A DNA stretch of 64,000 nt from Hofstenia miamia (GCA_004352715.1 SCFE01000067.1:1572729-1636728); one strand, 5' to 3'. Positions 32,687 to 44,166 are shown, counted from the stretch's first letter. The notes: generated from the sequence alone by a model not told the origin. Made by a program: numbers and translations.

Positions 32687-34462
32687 ATGCAAAGTTATGT
32701 ATTTGCGCAACCAAGTGCAATTGAGGATGATTTGGCCGAAACGGAATTTGATTTGCCACCTCCTCAAGTTATATCAAAACGATTTTCTATCTTAAAGTCG
32801 ATCGTCACTGTAAAGGAATTCACTGAAATAGAGAAAACAGATCNAAGCTTTGTGAAGGACTCAGATAAGGATGATATTACGCCAATGCCATCATTGGAGG
32901 ACGAAGTCGAGGTAGACAGAGCAGTGACCACTTAGCGCAACAAGGGAATGATGGCGTCGTTGTTCAGACCACCCGCAGCGGAGGCAGATATTGTTAAAAG
33001 ATATGTTCCCAAGTCATATCATGCATCGGTTGACAATATTAAATGTATTGTTGTAAAAATTTTGACTCTGATTCAACATAAGAATATTTGTTTGAGAGCG
33101 AAGTTTTGCGGCAACTTGCAATAGTGTTCCGATCAAATCCAATATCAGGTAATTTGAAATTGAAGTGTTTGTATTTGATTAAATGTAGGAGTACATTTAA
33201 TAAGTGAAAATAACTTTTTCCCCTTAAAGGGGGAAATATACTGTAAAAAGAATGTCAGCAATATAGATATGTTGCCGACGTCTGTACCTACCAGTATAGA
33301 TCACCTGAGCTAGGCTAGCATTGAAAATGTCATGCACCATGGTTCCCAGTGTTTCTATGTGACTATCGGAACCAAGATCAGCTTTGTACTGCAGAGGCGA
33401 AAATGAATGCAGTTGGCAACAAAACACAAAATAAACTGACTGAAACAATCAATTGGGCGATTCGTACTATGTATAGTATCCCAAAATATGAATCAGTAAA
33501 TTACATAATGAAACTGTTAAACATTTTACCTCCATATGAAACTATAAAACTTCAATCTTTAAATCTATTCCATAAATTCATGTTTGATCATAAATCAATT
33601 AAGTTTCTTGATAGATTCATCAACAAGACAATAAAGCGGCATCAATACTAAAAAATAGCACTAAATTCTGGGACAGTTCCTTTAGCTTAAATATAATCAA
33701 ATTGTGGAATGNAGTAAATTACATAATGAAACAATTAAACATTTTACCTCCATATGAAACTATAAAACTTCAATCTTTAAATCTATTCCATAAATTCATG
33801 TTTGATCATAAATCAATTAAGTTTCTTGATAGATTCATCAACAAGACCAACAGAGGTAATAAAGCGGCATCAATACTAAAAAATAGCACTAAATTCTGGG
33901 ACAGTTCCTTTAGCTTAAATATAATCAAATTATGGAATGCCTTAGACAATGATATAAGATATCAACCTAAATTTAAATTATTTAATAAAATACTGAAAGA
34001 GAATCTGAGAAATAACGTGTATTTGCAATGCCAGTGATCTTATAAATTACATTAGATTCACCCATTTTTATTGTATTTGTTGACAATTTGTTTTTATTTT
34101 ATTCATAATTATTCTGAATAGAATTTAATTTTTCGAATTACAAGATGGGGAAATTGATTGGGAAACTTTTGGAAAAATAATGGCCATATTAATATCTGAG
34201 ACTGTCGTTGCACAGATTATTTTGGCTGTCCTCTTTACATCTCCACTGAAAATTTCTAATTCCATATTATCAAAAATATATTCTACTCTCTTGGCAAGCA
34301 TTTAAGCATAGCGACGTGGATTCTGGCAGTGAGAAAAAACTGGAAGAAGTAATAGAATATCTTAAAAATGAAGATCAAGCTGCTAAAGAATCTTTTCGAA
34401 ACACATTTAGTAACCTTAAAAGCATATTCATTGAATGTGTTAATTGGTTATTATATGGTTAA
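32687..34462 (+). pseudogene. LRAT-domain gene copy 3, disrupted
   Basis: Same start as the intact 42.3-kb gene (MQSYVFAQPSAIEDDLAETE). After codon ~52 the LRAT core, including the catalytic His and Cys, is replaced by a 138-bp GC-richer foreign piece (32845-32982, bounded on the left by a single N). The frame resumes with ADIVKRYVPKSYHASVDNIK (32983-33078), is interrupted by a ~1.06-kb insertion between GATTCAACA and ATTACAAG, and continues at 34138 (DWETFGK, QIILAVLF). More frameshifts follow to 34462. No functional product is possible. Confidence 0.8.
33079..34137 (+). mobile_element. LINE 3'-end insertion (jockey/CR1-like RT C-terminus) in LRAT copy 3
   Basis: Two frames (33349-33651 and 33702-34037) encode the C-terminal part of a non-LTR RT: TINWAIRTMYSIPKYES, NYIMKLLNILPPYETIKLQS, and SFSLNIIKLWNALDNDIRY, the last being the usual end motif. 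About 200 bp (33496-33711) is repeated almost exactly at 33713-33940, joined by a single N at 33712. The insertion lies exactly where the right arm reads uninterrupted LRAT sequence. Confidence 0.7.
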
Positions 34463-35508
34463 TAACTTTATAGATACAGATTTAAGATGCACTTCTTACT
34501 TCAAACATCGTGAAACTCCAAAAATAATATTATTTTAAAATCTTTTCAAGTGTTTTCCTTATTGCATAAATTGAATAAATTTCATAGCACTGTTTTTTGG
34601 ATGACAACCATTTTTTTCACTAGTATTATTTTGAAGGACGTCTCTACCTTTTTTGAGGCAGGTCCAGTAAAGCAATTATAGTAGGCTCAATAAATGTATT
34701 ATATGTGTGTGTGTGTTTGCTAAAATATACAATGAATTACAAGTGAACAATTGGGAGTTATTAATTTTTAAAAAAAAATAAAAATAATTTATTTTCAAAC
34801 CTTTGTATAATACAAATAACAAATTTATCGTTAAAAATAGGTATATCAGGAATATTGGATTAGCATAGTTATATAAGTTTTAAGTCAAGCTCAATAATGC
34901 TATTTGCCTTATATAAATATATTCAAAATGATTACATTTGTTCCATTCCATAAAGTAATGCAAATCTATAATGAGAAGAATAAATTAGTTCAGATCGCCA
35001 AAATCTAATTCAAAAGTTGTAAATATAGACAAAATATCAAGCACTTGAAATAAAATGTTTGCAATTAATGTTTTCGCTTAAACATTATTTGCTTCTAAAA
35101 CAAATTATGTAATGTTAAGCAAATGAAATTTGCGTCCTTCTATGACACACCCCCCAATATTAAAAGAATGGACGTCATACCTCGGCGCCCTCATCCCGCA
35201 AGTGCAAAATCTGTTTACAATATTCTTTGTAAAATGTAACTGAATTTGTTACACATTATAAGAACTATACAAACGTCCTAAATATAACCACAAAAATCTT
35301 ATAAACAAAAACTTTACATTGCTAAGCTTGGCTTTAGTTATTGTGTAGAATCGTGGGCTGTAATAGTAATTTAACTAGAAAACTAATTGACTCTGCAGAA
35401 GGTTTTAAGTAATGTTCATACAAAGACAGCCCCGATTCCAGAAGTTAGAATAGCAGAGAACTTATAGATATAACATCGGTAATTCATCCAAGTAAGTAGT
35501 TACTTTAG

Positions 35509-35681
35509 GTAAAATCCAAGATGACCAATTCGTATGGCTTCCAGCTGAAGTGAAGTATCCAGAACAAAAGAAAGTGCTTAACCTGAGTGACTGGTGCTAC
35601 CCTATTTGTCTCACTTTTAATTTCTATCTCACGGTGCAAAATAAAACATCTCATTTTCATTTTTATCTCTCAGCTCACTAA
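35509..35681 (+). CDS. candidate exon, unknown host gene
   Basis: Acceptor AGTAGTTACTTTAG, two bases, then KIQDDQFVWLPAEVKYPEQK and KVLNLSDWCYPICLTF continuing to a stop at 35679-35681. The first ~35 codons look protein-like; a donor-like A|GTGACT within it (after NLS) may end the exon earlier. It lies in the spacer between the inverted arms. Function not recognised. Confidence 0.33.
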
Positions 35682-36502
35682 TTAATAGTCTGTAATTGCC
35701 AGACATTCGCGTTAGCCAACGGCATAGTACCATCACAGTGTTGTAATTTATAAGTGCAGGTATGTGTTGAACATCAAACGAGAGGTTTATTATTACCCTA
35801 TATCTAACCGTATACATAACCTAAATGGTCCACAATTTGGGCTGGATAATCTGAAAGACCTAGGAGCTACATGTCGCCCTGTACTTGAGAAAGCACTCCC
35901 AAATTGTCGCCTGACTTAAGCAATTATTTTCATATGAAAAAATAATAAAAGGTAAATATGGAGGCAAACAGTAGTTGAAGCTAGATAAAATCTATTAACC
36001 TTTCTCAACACTTTCTCTCAGTTTTATACAAAAATGAGATCATTACCTGCCTTTGCTTACACTTAAATCGTTAATGTAAATTAATTATGCTAGACAATTC
36101 GTTTCCCTCGTAAATTAAATTTGAGAAACACAAATCAGCACCATCGAGGGGACAATAAACTAGCAATAATAGCAAACTATGATCGAAATTACGAATGTGC
36201 CGTCACGCTGACGTAAATACAAAAATTAAAATAAATGCTCTACAATATTTCACAAATTTTCCCCGAGTGACTCTACAATTGTATAGCGAAAAATTTTTAA
36301 TACATTGTCACAGCTTTAGTTAGTATTTTGGTGCCTCCTTTTTGTTTTAGCTTTGAACAGCCTTTGCAATGTATTAGTTTGCATTAGAATAAAAATCGTG
36401 TACTTGTGGATGAGAATAATAATATTCTTTAACATTTTAAATTGTTTTTATATAATTGTAGGTGATACAATGTTTGTACTTGTTCTTTGTAATTCTTTGC
36501 AG
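35682..36502. other. spacer DNA, nothing recognised
   Basis: AT-rich sequence with no coding or repeat signal that I can support. Confidence 0.4.
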
Positions 36503-36595
36503 ATTATAGTTTTTCTAAACGAGACTGATGTGATAACAAATTCTTTCATAATAATTGAATGCTTAGATTGCAGCCAAAAAAAATTGCAAATATAG
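36503..36595 (+). CDS. candidate exon with stop, unknown
   Basis: Excellent pyrimidine-rich acceptor (TTCTTTGTAATTCTTTGCAG), then IIVFLNETDVITNSFIIIEC and LDCSQKKLQI to TAG. Only this frame stays open. Hydrophobic beginning. May be an exon of the same gene as 35509 and 37683. Confidence 0.28.
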   Translation: MIVFLNETDVITNSFIIIECLDCSQKKLQI

Positions 36596-37682
36596 AAATA
36601 GAACAAATTTATAATGATTACATTTCCCATACTTAGATATATTTTTGAATCATATGTATTAAATTTGCAGAAACTCAATTTCACTGAAAATTATCTAGAA
36701 ATATCGTTGAGGTGGTTATAATTATTTTTATTGTAGATTTTCGAATACATAATGACTTGGGCTGCTGTATACTGATATCGAAACCGATACCGTGGTATTT
36801 TGACAATACCGAAAAATACATATCTTGCCATTATTATCGGTTTTTATTTAAAAGTATATGTATTGTATGCAAGCCCACGGGTCAATATTTGAAGTATGAA
36901 TCTTGAAATATTTCTGTATGAGATCTAAAATATAGCACGGTGGAAAACTCAGGGAATGGCTATTAATGATGCAGTAACAATTATATGCCCGATTAAAGAA
37001 CAAAAGTTAATTATAAATACTTTCACAAAAACGAGCTATTTATAAAGATCTTTTCTTAAAAAACCAAATTTATAAATGTGGCTTTTCATTTGGGTTAAGG
37101 TGCATTTATTTCTTTGTAACACAATAGTAATTATTATGAAATTTAAATCCTATTAATTTATGCTCAAGGTTGAAAGCTGCATTGCAGTTTTAATGAACTC
37201 GTGACGTGTAACATTTCTGTAGGGTCGCACTTGTCTCTTGCTTTTTATTGTAGACATTCTTCTATGGAGAAGTTAAAAATTTTCTTTGCTAGAACCTAAT
37301 GTTCAATAAAAATTTATGCACATTTGTAATAACTAGGTCTAACATAAAGCAATAATTCAAAATTTCGTAAGTAATCCGAAAAATATCATATAATTGATAT
37401 AATCATGGTATATACTACAGCTGCAAAAAATTGATTCTTTTATTTTGGTTTGATAAAAACTTTGTCGTGCTGAAATAAATACCTAAGAAAAACGTCGACC
37501 CAAATAATTGAAATTTTGAGGTAAAAAGATTAGTAAAAATTAGGTTTTTAGGTAAATAATGTCAATTTTATATGGCCAAAGGTTGCATTTATTGGGCAAA
37601 ACAATATCACCTCTGTTAATTAACTTAAGTCCTCGAGAATAAGCCGTGCCTTAAACTTTGAAGGTTGTTCCTTGATTTACAG

Positions 37683-37845
37683 GTATGCACATTTCAGCCT
37701 CATCTGCCATGACACACTATTTGTCCTTTCCAAATATGTTATCCATTCATTGGATAAACTCAATTTAACCATAATTCCCAAATCAGCCAACACATTTTGC
37801 AAAATACTGAATGCTGTGTATTCCCAGTGTCTTGTTGTTGAATAA
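37683..37845 (+). CDS. candidate terminal exon, unknown host gene
   Basis: Acceptor TTGTTCCTTGATTTACAG, one base, then 53 codons to TAA: YAHFSLICHDTLFVLSKYVI, HSLDKLNLTIIPKSANTFCK, ILNAVYSQCLVVE. The residue mix, high Cys and leucine spacing look like real protein rather than translated AT-rich noise. No family is recognised. Starts phase 2 (one base completes a codon). Confidence 0.42.
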
Positions 37846-38296
37846 TTTTTTTAAATATACTTTAACCCCGAACTTAGTGAGAAGCTTACAGATATATTTT
37901 TTAGACTACGTGTATATGCCGCACTCTAAAATTATAGGTGGATTTACAATATCTCTTTATTGTCTTAGATAGCAAGTGCCTGCCACTATTATTTTGATCT
38001 TAATGTTTTTTGCACAACAGCCAAAGTTTTTTATATATATATATATATAACATAAATTGGGGCTAAGTATAAATTTGGAAAAATTATTTGATACAGAATA
38101 AATCATTTTTGCATCACTTTTTTAGTTACTTTATTTAAAATCGTAAAAATATTCAGCATTCTGGTAATTAAACAGCAAAAACTGGTTGAAATTTTTTAAA
38201 ATGTCGGCAAAAGCAAAAAAACTTTTAAAAGTGTAATTTTTAAACTTGTTACCTGATTAATTTTTTTTATGTGGTTTTGTTTACAACTCTGTCTCT

Positions 38297-38745
38297 GTTC
38301 CCACCTGTACAACAAGATATGGGACGCATGTCTAAAGAACACATGTCAATAACGGCAGTATTAAGAGTCTGCTTTTCCTCTGATGTAATCTTCGATCTAG
38401 GAAAGATAAATTGTCGCATATCCGTTTGTTTGTTTTTTGATTGACGTTGGGCATTCTCCTGTTACTGCGGTCATAGTCTTGGATTGATTACATGCATGCC
38501 GATGTATTGATTTTGTACCATCACCTGGTTTATAGTGATAGACAACAAGACACGAAAAACAGGCAGCAAAACTATGTATATTTTCACCATCCTGATATCT
38601 AAGTAAACCGAATTTCTTCAACATTTCATTTTTTGCTATGTTAGGATTCGTATACATTTCCACAGAATTTGCCTTTATACCATTCTCTAACAATCGATTT
38701 TGTTGGCTTTGCTCGTGCTTCCACATTATTAACTTTTTCCATTTC
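38297..38745 (-). pseudogene. hAT transposase N-terminus (BED zinc finger and DNA-binding domain)
   Basis: Minus-strand frame 38397-38726 has IAKNEMLKKFGLLRYQDGEN and AACFSCLVVYHYKPGDGTKS then IHRHAC, a BED-type finger (C-x2-C ... H-x-H/C). It is followed in another frame by SEEKQTLNTAVIDMCSLDMR-P, the start of the Hermes-type DNA-binding domain. It stops at a CAGAGTTGTAA sequence at about 38300, the same end signature as small elements elsewhere here. Truncated. Confidence 0.6.
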
Positions 38746-38899
38746 TGTCATTGTATTACAGCAAATGTACAACAAAATTTAAATATTTTGGCGGTAAGAG
38801 CATAAATTTCGTGTTAAATTTTTAAATTTCTTTTTAAAAGGAGAATAAGCGTACGTCATTATCATTACAGTATATTATCTTATATGATTATACCAGACT

Positions 38900-39070
38900 T
38901 TTTTGAGCGGGCATCAGATATGTCCGGTTATTTGAGCGTTAGATGCCCGCCCGGTCACAAATATGCCCTGTGCCCGCCCCCCCCCNAACACTAAGCCAAA
39001 CCCGACCCTAGTGATATGTAGACCCGACCCAACCAGACCTGAATTATCTTCCAAAATTTGATCCGATTGT
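38900..39070. repeat. GC-rich cryptic simple repeat
   Basis: GAGCGGGCATC, GATGCCCGCCCGG, GTGCCCGCCCCCCCCC (with a single N at 38986) and CCCGACCC-type units in an otherwise AT-rich area. One of at least ten such patches in the window. Confidence 0.6.
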
Positions 39071-39793
39071 AATTAAACCAACACAAATATATGTGTTTTC
39101 CCACATGATTATATAGCCCAAGTTAGAACCTACTTTAATCTTTCGTCACATTAAAAGAAACTTTATAATATCAAAAAACGTGTACAGCGCCCTTGTCCGA
39201 GTTTCAATGCTATTAAATACCTTAGTTGATATGATTTCACACTAATTGGCTATGGTTGAGATTGACTGTAATGCTAAATTTTCCTTATAATTTCACGATA
39301 AATTGACGTTGATCTTTCCATAATTTAACATTTATATAACAATATATATAACACGTTTTAGACCATGCCTAGAAATTGCTAGCAAAGTTTCTTTAAGAAG
39401 TGCACAATTTCATAACATCACCTTTCTGCATTTTACCCTGGTTAGTATTCCATTCTAAATCATGTATATATGAAATGAGTCTTTTTAAAATCAAATATAT
39501 GTAAAATGTTGACGAACTTAAAGTTTGTTCGAATTTATATCGTAATTTTGAAATTACTGCATTAAGATGTTGAGGATTAAAAGATAGTATTCACCGAAGA
39601 TAATTTTTTTCAAGAAATTGATATAATATTTGGCCCTCTTAATAATTAATGTCTGCAAATAACACAGATATTAAAATTCTGATTATCGGCCAATTTTTTT
39701 TATTTAATACATTATTATGTTATAATTCATATGTGCTTGGGCTTGGCTTGGCTTGAGCTTAATCTCTATTATGTATTAATCTGGACTGAGTCT

Positions 39794-40440
39794 CAAAGTT
39801 GGAAGTGGTCCCTTCTTCCCGGACCCAAACTGGACTGGACCTACTAAATCAGTACAGAATGGTTTTCTACTTAGTCCTTTTTCACAAACGGTTTTCCTCA
39901 GATGACACTTTTGCAATGAATATTGTAGTTATGATTTCGAGATGTTTGATATTACCAACTTCTCTTTCACTGGGTGTTCATTCAATAATGAAATACAGCG
40001 TAAATATGTATAAAGCTACTGATAGTGATCACACTTTTAAATGAGAAAAAAAAATATATATATACATATATATATATGTATATGTATATCTGCTAAAATC
40101 AAATTGTTTTTGCCGAAGGTGTTAATGAGATTAAGCAAACAACAATTAGTGACTTGGCTTTGAGATGTAATTAATTTGTAAATTGATTTGGGTGTTTTTT
40201 GTGTTATTATAAATTTTTGTTGTATATATTTGATTATAAATATGTGTACATTGTAGTGAAATATAACAAGAATGATAAGTTGCATAAATTTGCATAAAAT
40301 CTTATGAAATCTCGTACCGAGCGGACTGCAATGTTTGAGGGCTGGACAATACTGAACCGGACTGGATCTGATCACTTTCAGTTCTGCTGAGTCTAGATAA
40401 TTTTACTTGGAACGGAGATTTCGGTAAATTTCCAACTCGG
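39794..40440. mobile_element. possible MITE of the AGTTGGAA-end family
   Basis: Left CAAAGTTGGAAGTGGTCC and right (reverse complement) CCGAGTTGGAAATTTACC form short imperfect inverted ends around GC-rich patches (CCCGGACCCAAACTGG; GAACCGGACTGG). Related in design to 43627-44173 and 52514-53218. Weak. Confidence 0.3.
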
Positions 40441-40527
40441 GACATAGCCTACCCAATTCATATATGCTAGAGTCGCCTCTAGTATGAGAGAAACTAATAA
40501 TTTTATAAAATGTGTTCCAATTCACAG

Positions 40528-40606
40528 ATGGCAAGTTATTAATCACAATCATCCAACATCAAAACCAGCACATCAGCACATTGTCAAATGTGCTAAGAAC
40601 TTAAAA
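40528..40606 (+). CDS. candidate internal exon (26 codons), unknown
   Basis: Acceptor TGTTCCAATTCACAG, one base, WQVINHNHPTSKPAHQHIVK then CAKNLK, donor AAAA|GTTAAGT. The frame could read on to a stop at 40648. His/Pro/Lys content differs from background. It lies just left of the right arm of the inverted duplication. Not recognised. Confidence 0.33.
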
Positions 40607-41197
40607 GTTAAGTTTGTAATAACACCTATTACATATATAGAAGATTAAAGTGAAAGACAATTATTTGAATCGAAAATGAAAGAAATTTCAAGCAAAAATA
40701 AATTCTACGATGTCACATAGTTCTGTACATTATAATAGAAATTAATTATATTTAGAATTTTTGGGTCGGGAACATATTTAGTAATTGATGAGGGAGCCGA
40801 GGTATGACTTCCATCCTTTTAATAGTTGGGGGTGGGTCGTAGAAGGACGCAAATTTCATTACATAGTTTGTTTTAGAAGCAACATAATGTTTAAGCGAAA
40901 ACATTAATTGCAAACATTTTATTTCAAGCGTTTGATATTTTGTCTATATTTACAACTTTTGAATTAGATTTTGGCGATCTGAACTAATTTATACTTCTCA
41001 TTAATGAATTGCATTACATTATAGAGTGGAACAAATGTAATAATTTTGAATATATTTATATAAGGCAAATAGCAATATTGAGCTTGACTTTAAAATTATA
41101 TTACTATGCTAATCCAATATTCCTGATATACCTATTTTTAACGATAAATTTGTTCTTAGCCATAAAATAAAGACCTTCCATTACATATCTATACCTA

Positions 41198-41617
41198 CGT
41201 CTGTACTCCTGGGTTCCTAATAAACATTCCGGGACGCTTATTAATTGTTTTAAATTTTTTTCGACCCCCGGACCTTATCAGGACCTCCTTCCCCGTTTAT
41301 TAATTTTCAAATATTTCATACAAAATGTTGGCCTTTTTTCTTCTTTCTTTTATTTAGACAGAAGCACTGTTTTTTTCGGTTTTCAGACAGATGTCCCTTT
41401 TTTTATTAACACTCAAGACCCAGACAACAACAAAGAATAATAGCTTTGATACTTATGACTAATGAGCGGAAATTACTTTCTATTATTTTCTTTTGTCGCT
41501 TGATGTATACTTTACAGGTTGCTCATATAAGGCCCCCCCGTTTATTAATTTTTAGAAAATTTTTTAACCCCTCCTACTGTTATGACCCCCGTTTATTAGG
41601 AACCTAAGAGTACGTGA
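41198..41617. mobile_element. MITE with 22-bp TIRs
   Basis: GTACTCCTGGGTTCCTAATA (41200 on) mirrors GTACTCTTAGGTTCCTAATA read from the other end (41614 back): near-perfect inverted ends of 22-23 bp, only two or three mismatches. Inside, CCCCCGTTTATTAATTTTT-like blocks repeat. About 415 bp, no coding capacity. Absent from the matching position of the left arm, so it inserted after the duplication or was lost there. Confidence 0.7.
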
Positions 41618-42301
41618 AATTGTATTTGTTGATTGGTGCGTGCATATTAGAGTTCTTCAAGACCATTCAATCCCAAGTGACTGCGATTTGGTACTAAGAA
41701 TTTCAGTGGGACTGGGACTAACAAAGGCTTCGGGTCATAACCAAAGAACTTCATATAACTTATTATACCCTAAACGCACTGAGGGGGGCGATTCGGTCTT
41801 CCATGTTGTTTTTGTCCATAACTTTGTTTGAAATTCATTTTTTAGATGAGTTTTTCTGAACTCTTCGAAAATCTATATGAGAACAAAATATAGTTAAAGA
41901 GGAATAACTTTTTTGATTTGTGCCTGTGCCAAAACAGCTCTAAAAAAATTCAGTGAGGGGGGACGAACTGTTTCAGAAACTGGGACGATATATTTCAAAA
42001 TTAAATTAATAATTCCCAATTGTTCACTTGTAATTCATTGTATATTTTAGCAAACACACACACATATAATACATTTATTGAGCCTACTATATTTGCTTAA
42101 CTGGAACTGCCTTAAAAAGTTAGAAACGTCTTTCAAAATAACACCAGTGAAAAAAATTGTTGTCATCCAAAAAATAGTGCTATGAAATTTATTCATTTTA
42201 TGTAAATAACGAAAACACTTGAAAAGATTATAAAATAGTATTATTAATGGATTTCACGATGCTTGAAGTATTAAGTGCATTTTAAATCCGCTTCTATAAA
42301 G

Positions 42302-43276
42302 TTAACCATATAATAACCAATTAACATATTCAATGAATGTGCTTTTAAGGGTATTAAATGTGCTTCGAAAAGCTTGAACTTCTTTTTTAAAATATTCTAT
42401 TACTTCATTCCAATTTTTTCTCACTGCCAGAATCCACGTCGCCATGCCTAAGTGCTTGCCAAGATATTTGCTTATCTTTGACAGGAGAGTAGAATATATT
42501 TTTGATAATATGGAATTAGAAATTTTCAGTGGAGATGTAAAGAGGACAGCCAAAATAATCTTTGAAACGACATTCTCAGATATTAATATGGCCATTTTTT
42601 TTCCAAAACTTTCCCAATCAATTTCCCCATCTTGTAATTGTTGAATCAGAGTCAAAATTTTTACAACAATACTTTTAATATTATCAACCGATGCATGATA
42701 TGATTTGGGAACATATCTTTTAACAATATCTGCTAAAACATCCGGGGCGAATGACTTTATCAGAACTCCCGCATATTTTATCACAATAGAAGGCTCTTCT
42801 TTTGTTTGTAATGACAAATTCACGCCAGTTTTGCACCAAGTGGTGAGCTGGTCGCAATCAGCAAACAAAAGATTATAATTTTCACTTTCTAGTAACGATC
42901 GAGCTCTCTTTAAAACAGTTTCTTCATCACTGTTGTCATCATATATATACTTGTTTAGTCGATTAAAATCCGAAAAATTGTAAGTATTTCTTTTGATGCT
43001 AAACTTACTTTGCCATTCGGAATTAGTTCGCATTTCAATTACTGTAATGGAATTGTTTGAACGATTGATGTTTTCAACCACTGCATGGAATTCATTCCAA
43101 TTGTAAGTTATTACCAAATGGTCTGCTTTCGCGATTTCAGTTATTTCATTCACATTAACGACCGACTTTTTGATTGAACCTCGTTTTGATGTAACTTGAG
43201 GAGGTGACAAATCAAATTCCGTTTCGGCCAAATCATCCTCAATTGAACTTGGTTGCGCAAATACATAACTTTGCAT
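42302..43276 (-). CDS. LRAT-domain protein, intact paralogue 2
   Basis: A 324-codon uninterrupted frame in one exon. Same layout as the 21.85-kb gene: variable acidic N-terminus (1-45), LRAT core (46-150) with ADH at 51-53, FHAVV and probable catalytic His64, VIE with Glu81 in place of the usual second His, and DCDQLTTWCKTG with the probable catalytic Cys141 (the family NCEHF box is diverged). C-terminal helical part 155-324 holds SKIILAVLFTS and a Trp/Tyr-rich end. The start is preceded by a conserved splice acceptor (TCTACTTTTAG), so a 5' noncoding exon is likely. LRAT-like enzymes move or remove acyl chains on lipids; the exact reaction here is unknown. The conserved frame in two diverged copies argues for selection. 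Confidence 0.75.
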   Translation of the reverse strand: MQSYVFAQPSSIEDDLAETEFDLSPPQVTSKRGSIKKSVVNVNEITEIAKADHLVITYNWNEFHAVVENINRSNNSITVIEMRTNSEWQSKFSIKRNTYNFSDFNRLNKYIYDDNSDEETVLKRARSLLESENYNLLFADCDQLTTWCKTGVNLSLQTKEEPSIVIKYAGVLIKSFAPDVLADIVKRYVPKSYHASVDNIKSIVVKILTLIQQLQDGEIDWESFGKKMAILISENVVSKIILAVLFTSPLKISNSILSKIYSTLLSKISKYLGKHLGMATWILAVRKNWNEVIEYFKKEVQAFRSTFNTLKSTFIEYVNWLLYG

Positions 43277-43589
43277 ATTGAACTAAAAGTAGATTTTTTA
43301 TTCTTCAATAAACAAAAAAATGGTAATTACAAAATATTCAAATGTCTACAAGGATATCTTAAAATATTCTAAGAATTCAGCAAAATTTTTGTTAAGGTTT
43401 GAATCAATTAATTTTTAAAGAAAGTAGATATTAAATGATAAATGCAAAGTAAAAATTATACAGTAGTTCTATGACATTAAAATAAATGATATTAAACTTG
43501 CACAGATTTTCTTGAAATTTTATTTACAACACTGCAGGTTGTATTGTTACTGATAATGAACAGGATATTAATTAATTTTTAATGTAGAG

Positions 43590-43593
<4 letters not shown>

Positions 43594-43623
<30 letters not shown>
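43594..43623. repeat. (TA)n microsatellite, left of MITE
   Basis: About 15 AT units directly before the 43627-44173 element. Confidence 0.9.
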
Positions 43624-43626
<3 letters not shown>

Positions 43627-44166
43627 CGGAGTTGGAATCGGTTCCGGAGAACCGATGGTTCGGTTTGGTTTCGGGTGCAATATTCTAGAAAAATCGGGTA
43701 CGGTTTCGGATAAGCCCACATTATCCAGGAAAACGTCAATTACTTCAAATATATAACACCAAGGTCTTAACTGGTATTTTATCATATACACGTTGATGTT
43801 TTAAGATAATTTTTTTAAAAAATTCATATCTACTCAACCGGTTTCACGTTGATTCAGTTTTTAACCTTTAAAGGATTGTCATTGTTCCCATTAACAAAAA
43901 TGTAAGACAAGCAGTTCCTTTGACATTATTTCTAATATTCATTAGATTTCTTTTCCTATCAGGAAACAACCGAAGGTTGGGGTTTAATATTAAAGTTCTA
44001 AAAGGAGAAAAATACATTATCATTCATTTGAAATTTTGAAGGTAACTTTGGGGTCCCGTATTTCCAGTAGGATTCGGGTAAGATGCTGTACATTTTGAGA
44101 AATTATGGGTACTTTTTTAAAAAATCGGTTCGGTCGGTTTCGGATCCAAATTCTGAACCCAATTCC

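Larger units (their letters stand above)
32640..35200 (+). repeat. inverted segmental duplication, left arm
   Basis: Matches the reverse complement of 40790-43320. It begins just before the LRAT acceptor (GAAGAATAAAAAATCTACTT), contains the broken LRAT copy and continues through shared 3' flank, a (TG)n run (34704-34716) and the landmark GACGTCATACCTCGGCGCCC near 35172. It differs from the right arm by the 33079-34137 insertion, a replaced LRAT middle, and absence of the 41.2-41.6 kb MITE region. Confidence 0.85.
40790..43320 (-). repeat. inverted segmental duplication, right arm
   Basis: Reverse complement of 32640-35200. It contains the intact LRAT gene and its 3' flank, the CA run at 42052-42065, and the region ending GAGGTATGACTTCCATCC. 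It includes about 840 bp (41160-41995) with a MITE not present in the left arm. Confidence 0.85.

Noticed and set aside
35385-35470. Protein-like frame LTLQKVLSNVHTKTAPIPEV
   Set aside because: No usable splice borders, and the gap to the 35509 candidate exon is too small for an intron.
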